Shown here in pieces: positions 8,763-16,938 of a DNA stretch of 44,673 nt. This DNA is from Clostridiales bacterium (GTDB taxonomy: Bacteria; Bacillota; Clostridia; Lachnospirales; Lachnospiraceae), in contig JAGZJZ010000052.1 of NCBI GenBank assembly GCA_018365455.1, positions 1-44,673 on the forward strand. Direction: 5' to 3'. The notes beneath the pieces are model-generated. The model saw nothing but the letters and a program-made list of their open reading frames with translations. It did no database searches and was not told the DNA's origin. Within the stretch, counting starts at the first letter, position 1, and each line of letters opens with the position of its first letter. A program made the position numbers and the translations under genes.

Positions 8763-8802
8763 CTATAGGTTCTGATTAATAACAGAGTCTATAGTTTTTT
8801 TT
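8763..8802 (+). terminator. Terminator of ssrA
   Basis: Twelve-base arms CTATAGGTTCTG (8763-8774) and CAGAGTCTATAG (8783-8794) pair with two wobble pairs and are followed by eight T (8795-8802). It starts 12 bases after the tmRNA 3' end. Confidence 0.92.
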
Positions 8803-8947
8803 GCGTATAAACCTACTATTGCAGTATGAATTATAATCTTTCTATATATTTCAGGAGTATAAATATTGTATAAAAAATTAAACATAATGAAATAAGGAAA
8901 ATGTAACAAATAGCCATGTTTATGACATAAATGGCAACTGGCGGGGA

Positions 8948-8976
8948 TTGACATATTCCCCAAAAAGTAGGATAAT
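8948..8976 (+). promoter_or_regulatory. Promoter of the Ig-like repeat protein gene
   Basis: TTGACA (8948-8953), 17-bp spacer and GATAAT (8971-8976). The leader of about 60 bases ends in AAGGAGG before the ATG at 9045. No riboswitch was recognised in it. Bases 8803-8947 hold nothing else that could be supported. Confidence 0.75.
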
Positions 8977-9044
8977 AACTCTGTAGTTGGAGAACGAGCA
9001 TCCGACAAAATATGCCAAGGCAAAAATTATAAGGAGGTAGTATT

Positions 9045-11060
9045 ATGAAACGAATCACAAAAAGCATTATGGTGATTATGGTTATGTCGTTGTTCTTCGG
9101 ATTAACTGCGAATGCTGCTGTTAAGAGTGTAAGAATCACAAAGCCGACCACAAAGTCAAGCGCAGTTGTTTGGTTAAAGAAAGGTTATACGACAGTAGAT
9201 CTAAAAGCCAAAGTTTCTGTGACGGATGATAGCAGCAAGGCTGTGACTTATAAGTCCAGTAAAAAGTCTGTAGCTTCCGTTGATGATAAGGGTCGTATTA
9301 CCTGCAAAAAACCAGGTGAAGCCACAATTACAGTAACTTCCAAAGCTGATAAAACAAAGTCAGATACGATCACACTGAATGTAAGACAAAAAGTTAAAAC
9401 AGTGTCTGCTGACTCTAAAATCAGTTTATATGTTGGAAAGAAAAAAGCTATCAATCCTACATATTTACCGAAAAAAGCAGTTTTTGATCGCTGGGGATTC
9501 CTTAAGTACGATAAGGATATCATTAGTATTGACAAAAATGGTGTGATAACAGGTAAAAAAGCAGGAACAACTACAGTAATTGTAAAAGCTTACGATGGCT
9601 TTAGAAATGGTGTTGATACATCTAAAAAAATTACTGTAACTGTTAAACCGCGTTATGTATCATCTATTGTCCCTGAAGCAAAAACTGTCAAGATGGGAGT
9701 AGGTGGAAAACTTCTGTTAAGTCCCAAGGTATCACCTTCAAGTGCTACAAACAAAGACCTTTCCTTTAAGACTGACAGACCTGATGTAGCAACCGTTAGC
9801 AGTAATGATATTGTAACTGCACATCGTAAAGGTACAGCTTATATCACCATTACAGCTAAAGATGGAAGCAAAAAAAGTACGAAAGTTAAGATCAAAGTAG
9901 GAAAAACAGTAAATGTTAAAAACGTTGACCTGAAAGCTACCAGAAGTACATTAACAGCTGGTGGAGCAAGGACAAAATTAAATGCTGTAGTCACACCATC
10001 TGATGGTACTGTAAGAACAACATCTTACAAGACAAGTAACAAGGCAGTTGCTATTGTTGAAAAAACCACTAAAGGTGCATTCATGGTTAAACCAGTAGGC
10101 CCTGGTACGGCAACGATTACTGTAAAATTGACAGATGGAAATAAAAATGTTGTTACTGACACTGTTACGATCAAAGTTGTTCAGCCAGTAACAGGAGTAA
10201 CGCTCAATACTTCTAATTTAGTTCTTTCTACTGATGATGCGTTTGGTGACACCACAGCTCAGTTAACAGCTAATGTACTTCCTGAAAATGCAAGCAACAA
10301 ATCGGTTACATTTGTATCCAGTAACCCAAGCGTTGCGACAGTTTCTTCTACAGGTTATGTAATTGCTAAAACAGCAGGTACAACAAAAATTACAGTTACA
10401 ACAGCAGATGGTAAGAAAACAGCAGCTGCAGATGTAAAAGTAAATGGCGTTACAATTAACAAATTGGCAGTTAAGAAAAATCTTAGTACAAGTAATACAA
10501 TCGGATTGTTTGTAAATGGAAAGATGTCTTGGGATCCAAATAAAACAGATGAGATCAGAGCAACATTAAACAAATTTGTTGGTGATCTTGTTACTGTAGC
10601 AGGAAGCAATTTCCCGAATATTGCAAAAGATTTTAATGTTCAGATGAATGGACAGACCTACCATGTTACATTAGGAAAAGATGGATTTACATTTATGAAA
10701 GGGGATCAGGATATGTTCCCAAGTTTAAATGGTAAACAATTTGGTGTTGTGAAACTAACTTTCGCTCGTGGTTTGAGTTCACAAGAAATCCAGAAACTTC
10801 TTGATGGAATAGGTACAGGACTTGCAGCTTTAGGCAATAAAGAATACAAATTTGATAGTGGATTAAAGGTTGAAAGAGGTGGAAAAACATATAATGTTAG
10901 TGACATCTCTGCAAAAAACAGTCAGGTAGTATTTAATATGAATGGAAGTAAAGTTGCCATTACTAAAAATGCTGCTGGAGAATTAGTAATTAAAAATTCA
11001 CCGGAAGCAGCTAATGCAATTTATGAAGTATTCAGAAATTACCTGGAAGTAGTACAATAA
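9045..11060 (+). CDS. Secreted protein with about five bacterial Ig-like (BIG2) repeats
   Basis: A signal peptide (residues 1 to about 25, ending LTANAA) is followed by about five BIG2-type domains of 85-95 residues. Each has the pattern ...KSVATVD..G.I...KPGTATITVT..., with the conserved ends at about 113, 200, 285, 380 and 470. BIG2 folds occur in surface adhesins and wall-bound proteins. The last 190 residues form a different, unrecognised domain rich in Asn, Gly and Lys, with FPNIAKDFNVQMNG and related stretches. There is no LPXTG motif, C-terminal membrane anchor or obvious wall-binding repeat, so it is probably released or held non-covalently. It has its own promoter and terminator directly upstream of the polysaccharide genes, so a surface role alongside the capsule is plausible but inferred. 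Confidence 0.85.
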   Translation: MKRITKSIMVIMVMSLFFGLTANAAVKSVRITKPTTKSSAVVWLKKGYTTVDLKAKVSVTDDSSKAVTYKSSKKSVASVDDKGRITCKKPGEATITVTSKADKTKSDTITLNVRQKVKTVSADSKISLYVGKKKAINPTYLPKKAVFDRWGFLKYDKDIISIDKNGVITGKKAGTTTVIVKAYDGFRNGVDTSKKITVTVKPRYVSSIVPEAKTVKMGVGGKLLLSPKVSPSSATNKDLSFKTDRPDVATVSSNDIVTAHRKGTAYITITAKDGSKKSTKVKIKVGKTVNVKNVDLKATRSTLTAGGARTKLNAVVTPSDGTVRTTSYKTSNKAVAIVEKTTKGAFMVKPVGPGTATITVKLTDGNKNVVTDTVTIKVVQPVTGVTLNTSNLVLSTDDAFGDTTAQLTANVLPENASNKSVTFVSSNPSVATVSSTGYVIAKTAGTTKITVTTADGKKTAAADVKVNGVTINKLAVKKNLSTSNTIGLFVNGKMSWDPNKTDEIRATLNKFVGDLVTVAGSNFPNIAKDFNVQMNGQTYHVTLGKDGFTFMKGDQDMFPSLNGKQFGVVKLTFARGLSSQEIQKLLDGIGTGLAALGNKEYKFDSGLKVERGGKTYNVSDISAKNSQVVFNMNGSKVAITKNAAGELVIKNSPEAANAIYEVFRNYLEVVQ

Positions 11061-11095
11061 TAAATATCTATTGATATTTTAAACCAAAGTTAGAA

Positions 11096-11130
11096 GGCAG
11101 AGGTGCCTGAAAATGGTGCCTCTGCTTTTT
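11096..11130 (+). terminator. Terminator after the Ig-like repeat protein gene
   Basis: GCAGAGGTGCC and GGTGCCTCTGC form an 11-pair stem with two wobbles around a short A-rich loop, followed by TTTTT (11126-11130). It isolates the upstream gene from the polysaccharide operon. A TTGACA at 11144-11149 follows, but no acceptable -10 lies at the right distance. Confidence 0.85.
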
Positions 11131-11184
11131 ACCTGAAATAGAATTGACAGGAAAAGTTATCCAAGACAGACGGAGGAACCTTAA

Positions 11185-12795
11185 ATGAAAAAGTGGAAAA
11201 CCCCCATTATATTTGCGCCTATACTTTTGTCGGCAGTAATGACGATGACAGTGTGCGCTGGTGACATAAATGGACCGGAATCAAGTATTATTGGTGCTGC
11301 AAGCGGGACATTTACCTATAATGGAAGAACATACGTAGCCGGAAGCGAATATCTTGGTATGCTTCAGGCAAAGCTGGCTGAAGATGGGGTAGACTTGACA
11401 CAGGCGCAGGCTGACGAATTAATAGGACAGATGTATGCTTCTGTAGGCAGCGGCGTGAATCAGGGATATCTGGTTCCGACGGATGGAGGAGATTCGGGAA
11501 CAGGACAGCCATCAACAGAACCTGATACATCGGGAAGCGATAACGGCAATGGAAACGGTTCTGGAACAGGCGATAAGAAAAAACCAAATAATAAGAATGA
11601 TAAAGATAATACAGATACAGATAAACCGGATACAAACAAACCGGGAAGTGATACGAATAGCAATGGATCCAGTGTATCGGGTGATGGACAAGATAATTCA
11701 AATAATTCAGATAAAAATGCATCTTCATCTATAAATTCGACTGATGGCAATGGAAATAAAGAAGCCAAAGATGCATCTAATAAATCTCAAAAAGAAACAG
11801 ATATCGCAGAGAAAAAAAAAGAACCTGAACTGGATGATAGTGTATACACAGATACATCCAAAGAAGAACAGGATTACATAGATTCGTTAATTAAGAGTGC
11901 AGAGGGTAAAAAAGGTCTTATGGATAAAGATGATCCATCTGCAATTAACCAGGAAAATAAAGGGAACAGCTTAACCAGCATCCTTGCAAATAAAGGTCCG
12001 GCAGCAGCGATTGGTGCACTGATTATCTTAGGTATTATTGTTGCAATCATGGCAATACGTAAGATTCGCAGAAGTGTTATAGGATCTAGAATAGACTTAA
12101 CAAATTACATAGATATACACAGCCATATATTACCAGGTGTAGATGATGGTTCGAAAGATATGGAAACTACCATGAAAATGATAGACACTGCATACCAGCA
12201 GGGGACACGTAAAATGATTGCAACCCCTCATTACCATATCGGTCATCATAAAAAGAGTAAAGAAGAGTTAGAAGAGATTCTGCGGGATACACAGAAAATA
12301 ATACGTAAAAAATATCCGGATTTTGGACTCTACTTAGGAAATGAATTATTCTGTTCAGACGGAATCATCAGAAGAGTAGAAGAAGGAAAGGCATTAACCC
12401 TGGCAGGCAGCCGTTATGTACTGGTTGAATTCAGGACAGACGAATCCTATCGTAAAATATACGAAGCAGTAGCAGGCTTTTTACGTGCCAGATATATCCC
12501 GATCATAGCCCACGTAGAACGCTATAAAAATGTAATGGACAATCCCCAGAATTTAAAAGAGCTGAAAAACGCAGGGGCATTACTTCAAATGAATCATGCA
12601 AGTGTGAAAAGACATTTGAAATTGATAAAAAATGGCGATATCGATTTCCTTGCAACAGACTGCCACGATGCAGGTCACCGCAATCCGGAAATCAAAGAGT
12701 CATTGCAGCATCTGGGAACCATCTGCGATTCTGCGCAGATCAAAAAATTATTAGTAGACAATCCCGAATGCATTTTACAAAATAAATACATTTAG
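11185..12795 (+). CDS. CpsB/YwqE-type protein-tyrosine phosphatase fused to an exported domain and a membrane anchor
   Basis: Three parts are visible in the 536 residues. First, a signal-like N terminus (1-26, ending VCAG) is followed by a small domain (about 27-97) and a low-complexity Gly/Asn/Asp/Ser/Lys linker (about 98-262). Second, there is one hydrophobic segment (about 272-291) followed by the basic stop-transfer RKIRRS. Third, a PHP-family phosphatase of CpsB/CapC type (about 303-536) has metal motifs DIHSHILPGVDDGS (Asp310, His312, His314), ATPHY (His349), IAHVERY and ATDCHD. The phosphatase should face the cytosol, where it would dephosphorylate the Tyr-rich tail of CpsD. Ordinary CpsB proteins are about 250 residues and soluble, so the exported half is unusual. 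It is the first gene of the polysaccharide operon, 17 bases before CpsC, with CGGAGG before its ATG. Confidence 0.9.
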   Translation: MKKWKTPIIFAPILLSAVMTMTVCAGDINGPESSIIGAASGTFTYNGRTYVAGSEYLGMLQAKLAEDGVDLTQAQADELIGQMYASVGSGVNQGYLVPTDGGDSGTGQPSTEPDTSGSDNGNGNGSGTGDKKKPNNKNDKDNTDTDKPDTNKPGSDTNSNGSSVSGDGQDNSNNSDKNASSSINSTDGNGNKEAKDASNKSQKETDIAEKKKEPELDDSVYTDTSKEEQDYIDSLIKSAEGKKGLMDKDDPSAINQENKGNSLTSILANKGPAAAIGALIILGIIVAIMAIRKIRRSVIGSRIDLTNYIDIHSHILPGVDDGSKDMETTMKMIDTAYQQGTRKMIATPHYHIGHHKKSKEELEEILRDTQKIIRKKYPDFGLYLGNELFCSDGIIRRVEEGKALTLAGSRYVLVEFRTDESYRKIYEAVAGFLRARYIPIIAHVERYKNVMDNPQNLKELKNAGALLQMNHASVKRHLKLIKNGDIDFLATDCHDAGHRNPEIKESLQHLGTICDSAQIKKLLVDNPECILQNKYI

Positions 12796-12812
12796 AGAAA
12801 GGTAATTTACGA

Positions 12813-13547
12813 ATGGAAACCAATCAATTACAAAACGACGAAGTGGAAATTGACTTAAAAGAAATATTCTTTGTCCTCTTGCACAAATTATGGATTATAG
12901 TGCTGGCAATGATAGTATGTGCCGGAGTTGCTGGAGTATTCACAAAGACCATGATTACACCTCAGTTTAAATCTTCATCAATGCTGTATATTTTATCAAA
13001 GTCTACAAGTATCACATCCCTGGCTGATATACAGATGGGTTCGCAGCTAACAAAAGATTATTCTATATTAGTGCAGAGTCGTCCGGTTTTAGAGGAAGTG
13101 ATTAAGAATCTGGGGCTAGATTTGAAATATGAACAGATGGTAAAGAAAGTTGAGATCACTAATCCCGCTGATACGCGTATTATATCAATTACGGTTACAG
13201 ATCCGGATCCTAAAATGGCAAAGGAAATTACTGATGAAATAGCAGAGGTTGCTTCAGATCGGATCGCTGATATTATGAAACAGGAAGATAAACCAAGTAT
13301 CGTAGAAAAAGGGCATATCGCAGAAACACAGAGCAGTCCGAGTACCGTGAAAAATTGTGCTATAGCAGGTCTTTTAGGCGCAGTTGTCGCTGCATTTATT
13401 ATAATATTAATCTTCATGATGGACGATACCATTAAAACTGCAGATGACATAGAGAAGTATCTCGGAATTACAACATTAGGAACAATACCAACTGGTGATA
13501 AAAATAAGAAACAATCCAGACAGAGAAGATTACCATTCAGGCGGTAA
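12813..13547 (+). CDS. CpsC/Wzz-type chain-length regulator and kinase adaptor
   Basis: This 244-residue membrane protein has the Wzz topology: TM1 at about 26-44, an extracellular domain of about 135 residues, a Pro-containing segment (QSSPSTVKN, 173-181) and TM2 at about 182-203, then a cytosolic tail ending in a basic cluster. In Firmicutes this adaptor activates the separate tyrosine kinase encoded next (CpsD) and together they set polymer length and export. AAAGG lies before the ATG. It follows the phosphatase by 17 bases and precedes CpsD by ten, so the three form the usual phosphorylation module. Confidence 0.92.
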   Translation: METNQLQNDEVEIDLKEIFFVLLHKLWIIVLAMIVCAGVAGVFTKTMITPQFKSSSMLYILSKSTSITSLADIQMGSQLTKDYSILVQSRPVLEEVIKNLGLDLKYEQMVKKVEITNPADTRIISITVTDPDPKMAKEITDEIAEVASDRIADIMKQEDKPSIVEKGHIAETQSSPSTVKNCAIAGLLGAVVAAFIIILIFMMDDTIKTADDIEKYLGITTLGTIPTGDKNKKQSRQRRLPFRR

Positions 13548-13557
13548 GGAGAAGATT

Positions 13558-14313
13558 ATGAAAAAAGTTATATTTGAAAAAATTGAATCATTAAATTTCC
13601 AGACTAGCGAAGCATTTAAAACGTTTCGTACCAACATACAATTTTGTGGAGAAAAGATTAAAGTTGTAACATTTACAAGCTGCCTTCCGAATGAAGGAAA
13701 GTCAACGCTGGTTTTCCGTCTTGCTAGTTCTATGGCCGAAGCAGGAAAAAAAGTGCTGATGATCGATGCAGATATTCGTAAATCAGTAACCGTTGCCAGA
13801 TATCAGGCGGATAAAAAAGTACAGGGATTGTCGGAATATTTGACTGGACAATGTACACTGGATGACTGTCTGTGCGGTACAAATATTGAAAATATGGATT
13901 TCATCTTTACCGGACCGGTTGCACCGAACCCATCAGAGTTATTGGGAAGTGATAAATTTGAAGATTTAATTGCCCGGTTACGTCCGGAGTATGAATACAT
14001 ATTTATTGATTGTCCACCTTTGGGAAGTATCATTGATGCAGCTATAGTTTCCACAGTAAGTGATGGTGCAGTATTTGTAATTGAAGCGGATATAATTAGT
14101 TATAAATTTGCTCAGAAGGTAAAACAGCAGTTGGAGAAGAGTGGATGTAAAATCCTTGGAGCAGTATTGAATAAAGTTGATATGGATGGCAAAGGTTACT
14201 ATGGCCGCTATTATGGTAAGTATTATGGTAAGAAATATGGTGGTTACTATGGCTATGGTTACGGGGAAAAAGATGTTCAAAATGCAGCAAAAGAGGCAGT
14301 AGCGGGAAATTAG
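13558..14313 (+). CDS. CpsD-type bacterial tyrosine kinase (BY-kinase)
   Basis: A cytosolic autokinase that works with CpsC to control capsule assembly. The 251 residues contain Walker A (SCLPNEGKSTL, 41-51), Walker A' (VLMIDADIRK, from 66), Walker B (YIFIDCPP, about 145-152) and a C-terminal tyrosine cluster with 11 Tyr in about 23 residues, the autophosphorylation site and substrate of the phosphatase encoded upstream. The start is ATG 13558 with AAGGAG upstream; a longer frame from 13495 overlaps CpsC without a binding site. The EAFKTFRTNIQF N terminus is the usual adaptor-contact region. Confidence 0.95.
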   Translation: MKKVIFEKIESLNFQTSEAFKTFRTNIQFCGEKIKVVTFTSCLPNEGKSTLVFRLASSMAEAGKKVLMIDADIRKSVTVARYQADKKVQGLSEYLTGQCTLDDCLCGTNIENMDFIFTGPVAPNPSELLGSDKFEDLIARLRPEYEYIFIDCPPLGSIIDAAIVSTVSDGAVFVIEADIISYKFAQKVKQQLEKSGCKILGAVLNKVDMDGKGYYGRYYGKYYGKKYGGYYGYGYGEKDVQNAAKEAVAGN

Positions 14314-14344
14314 TTTATATTAATAGGAAACGGGAGAGTTATGA

Positions 14345-15751
14345 ATGAACCCACGTGCAAATAAATTATATAGAACTTACATAGCATTAATTGAATTTGC
14401 AATACTGACGGCAGTTTATTTCTTGTGTATATACTTAAGAACAGGCAATATAGAAGTGTTTCAGAGCAGCGTTTTCTTACTGGGATACTTTTTGCTTGTG
14501 GTATTGCGGGTTTTATTGATTAAGATTTTAGAACCATATCAGGATATGTCTCACCGAGGTCACTACAGGGAGTTTCGGAATGTATTAAAAATTAATACAT
14601 TTGAAGTGGCACTATTAATTGTGATCTTATATATGCTTGGCAAAGGAAGAGAGTTTTCACGGACAGTATTTATTGTGTTTTATGTGTTGGAAGTGGTATT
14701 TGACTGGATCGTCCGTTATTGGTATAAAGAATATTTTAATACCAAGCATAAAGGGAATGGAACAAGCCAGAGACTATTGGTGATCACTACTTCTGATAAG
14801 ATTGATGGTATTCTTAAGAGCATGAATGAAAACGATGATTGGTTTTATGATGTTTTTGGTTGTGCGATCTTAGATAAGGAGATGACGGGGCAAACGATTG
14901 CGGGTGTTCCTGTGGTGGCAGGACATGGTACAGTTCGTCAGTATGTTATACAGAATGTGGTAGATGCTGTCTTTTTAGATGGTAATATGAAAAATGATGA
15001 TTTTCAGAAGTTAATTAATCTGGTTAGTGATATAGGGAGTATGTTATATATCAATTTAGCTAACTTTGGGATGGAATTGGCGAATGAAAGAATTATCAGA
15101 ATAGGTGGGTTTACGACGTTGGCTTCCAGCCGAAGAGAAATTTCTCCTATACAGAATATTGCTAAGAGGGCTATGGATATTGCAGGTGGGTTGGTTGGAA
15201 GTATTTTCACAGTATTATTAACTATTATACTTGGATTGATTATAAAAATAGATTCTCCAGGACCAATTTTCTTTAGGCAGGAAAGGGTTGGGAGAAATGG
15301 ACGGCGTTTTAAGATGTTTAAGTATCGTTCGATGTATATTAATGCGGAAGAACGGAAAGCAGAGCTTATGAAGCAGAATAAGATGAGTGGTCTTATGTTT
15401 AAGATGGATAATGATCCTCGTATTACCAGGGTTGGTAAATTTATTCGGAAGACTAGCTTGGATGAATTTCCTCAGTTTTTTAATGTGCTGCTTGGGGATA
15501 TGAGTTTAGTTGGAACCAGGCCGCCTACTGTGGGGGAATTTCAGCAGTATGAATCTCATCATAAAAAGAGGCTTAGTATGAAACCGGGGCTGACTGGGCT
15601 TTGGCAGGTTAGTGGGCGAAGTGATATTACGGATTTCGAAGAGGTTGTGGAGTTGGATTCTAAGTATATTGATAGTTGGGATATTGGGATGGATATTAAA
15701 ATATTGGTGAAGACGGTGGGGGTTTTGTTTGGGGATAGGCATGCGAGTTAG
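14345..15751 (+). CDS. Polyprenyl-phosphate sugar-1-phosphate transferase initiating the repeat unit
   Basis: It transfers a sugar-1-phosphate to undecaprenyl phosphate at the inner membrane face. The 468 residues show four or five N-terminal membrane segments (within 1-125), a CoA-binding-like middle region (about 135-250) and a membrane-inserted helix at about 283-305. The conserved catalytic domain follows: KRAMDIAG, SPGPIFFRQERVG, FKMFKYRSM, TSLDEFPQFFNVLLGDMSLVG, KPGLTGLWQVSGRS. The donor (Glc, Gal or an amino sugar) cannot be read from sequence. The start is ATG 14345; the overlapping ATG at 14341 is out of frame. The last 700 bases are noticeably richer in G and T than the first half, hinting at a mosaic gene. 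Confidence 0.95.
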   Translation: MNPRANKLYRTYIALIEFAILTAVYFLCIYLRTGNIEVFQSSVFLLGYFLLVVLRVLLIKILEPYQDMSHRGHYREFRNVLKINTFEVALLIVILYMLGKGREFSRTVFIVFYVLEVVFDWIVRYWYKEYFNTKHKGNGTSQRLLVITTSDKIDGILKSMNENDDWFYDVFGCAILDKEMTGQTIAGVPVVAGHGTVRQYVIQNVVDAVFLDGNMKNDDFQKLINLVSDIGSMLYINLANFGMELANERIIRIGGFTTLASSRREISPIQNIAKRAMDIAGGLVGSIFTVLLTIILGLIIKIDSPGPIFFRQERVGRNGRRFKMFKYRSMYINAEERKAELMKQNKMSGLMFKMDNDPRITRVGKFIRKTSLDEFPQFFNVLLGDMSLVGTRPPTVGEFQQYESHHKKRLSMKPGLTGLWQVSGRSDITDFEEVVELDSKYIDSWDIGMDIKILVKTVGVLFGDRHAS

Positions 15752-15979
15752 GAGAATGGATTTGTTATATATAATATAATTACGTATTTATATTATAAAG
15801 GTTAAAGATAATAAAAATTTATATAGTAAATTATTGATGTATGAGGATGGATTATGATGCGGTGTAATAACCATTTGGAATAATATGCAAGCACACTAAT
15901 ATAGGAACAACTCTGTATCGAAAGAATCGGACGGAGAATCAGTGAAGAATAGAAAGTTAAATGAGGGAGTAGTGAAGAA

Positions 15980-16429
15980 ATGAAAGTATGTCTGGTAGGA
16001 TCAAGTGGTGGACATTTAACACATTTATATATGTTGAAACCTTTCTGGGAAAACAAAGAACGATTTTGGGTTACGTTTGATAAACCTGATGCGCAATCTC
16101 TTTTAGCGAATGAAAAGATGTATCCATGCTATTATCCGACAAATCGTAGCCTAAAAGGGCTTATCAAGAATACTGTGATAGCATGGAAAGTACTTCGAAA
16201 AGAAAAGCCGGATGTTTTAATTTCATCTGGAGCAGCAGTTGCAGTTCCATTTTTTTATCTAGGAAAACTATTCGGAGCAAAACTGATTTACATAGAAGTA
16301 TTCGACAGAATAGATGCTTCAACACTTTCAGGAAAAATGGTTTATCCGATTGTAGATAAGTTCATTGTTGAATGGGAAGAAATGAAGAAGATTTATCCCA
16401 AGGCGGTTAATCTGGGCAGTATATTTTAA
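15980..16429 (+). CDS. Alg14/PssD-like membrane partner of a two-part glycosyltransferase
   Basis: The 149 residues begin with the Alg14-type Rossmann motif KVCLVGSSGGHLTHLYML and include VLISSGAAVAVPFFYLGK and the IEVFDRIDASTLSGK acceptor-side motif. In this family the protein recruits the catalytic Alg13/PssE-like partner to the membrane; the pair usually adds the second sugar to the lipid-linked first sugar (for example the streptococcal Cps14F/G type). Its partner follows 14 bases later. A GAGGGAG site precedes the ATG. A 228-base AT-rich gap (15752-15979) before this gene holds no recognised site. Confidence 0.93.
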   Translation: MKVCLVGSSGGHLTHLYMLKPFWENKERFWVTFDKPDAQSLLANEKMYPCYYPTNRSLKGLIKNTVIAWKVLRKEKPDVLISSGAAVAVPFFYLGKLFGAKLIYIEVFDRIDASTLSGKMVYPIVDKFIVEWEEMKKIYPKAVNLGSIF

Positions 16430-16443
16430 GGAGCAGAAAACAG

Positions 16444-16938
16444 ATGATATTTGTAACGGTTGGAACACATGAACAGCAGTTTAATCGCTTAGTTGAGTGT
16501 ATTGATAATTTAAAAGGTAACGAAATTATTCAGGAAGATGTATTGATTCAAACGGGATTTTCTACATATGAACCAAAGTATTGCAAATGGAGCCAATGGA
16601 TTCCATATCAACAGATGATTTTCAATGTTGATAAAGCAAGAATTACTATTACACATGGTGGACCATCCAGCTTTATCTTGCCACTTCAAATTGGAAAGAT
16701 TCCAATCGTTGTACCAAGACAGTCAGAATATGATGAGCATGTAAATGACCATCAGGTGAAGTTCTGTAAAGCTGTTGCTGAGAGATATGGTTCTATTGTT
16801 GTAGTTGAAGATATAGAGAATCTTGGTGATGTGATTAACCAGTATGACGAACTTATAAAGTCGATGTCCGTGGCACAGGAAAGTAATAATGCAAAGTTCA
16901 ATGCGGAGTTAGAGAAGATGGTGGAGGAGATGTTTTGA
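16444..16938 (+). CDS. Alg13/PssE-like catalytic subunit of the two-part glycosyltransferase
   Basis: The 164 residues carry the GT28 C-terminal-type fold: IFVTVGTHEQQFNRL at the N terminus, ITHGGPSSFILPL and VPRQSEYDEHVNDHQ, the nucleotide-sugar binding part. Family members work only with the Alg14-like protein encoded directly upstream. AAGGAG lies before the ATG. The stop TGA overlaps the ATG of the next gene by one base, indicating coupled translation. Confidence 0.93.
   Translation: MIFVTVGTHEQQFNRLVECIDNLKGNEIIQEDVLIQTGFSTYEPKYCKWSQWIPYQQMIFNVDKARITITHGGPSSFILPLQIGKIPIVVPRQSEYDEHVNDHQVKFCKAVAERYGSIVVVEDIENLGDVINQYDELIKSMSVAQESNNAKFNAELEKMVEEMF

Noticed and set aside
11144..11149. TTGACA as the promoter of the polysaccharide operon
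   Set aside because: No -10-like hexamer lies 16-18 bases downstream, so the true promoter of the operon was not identified.
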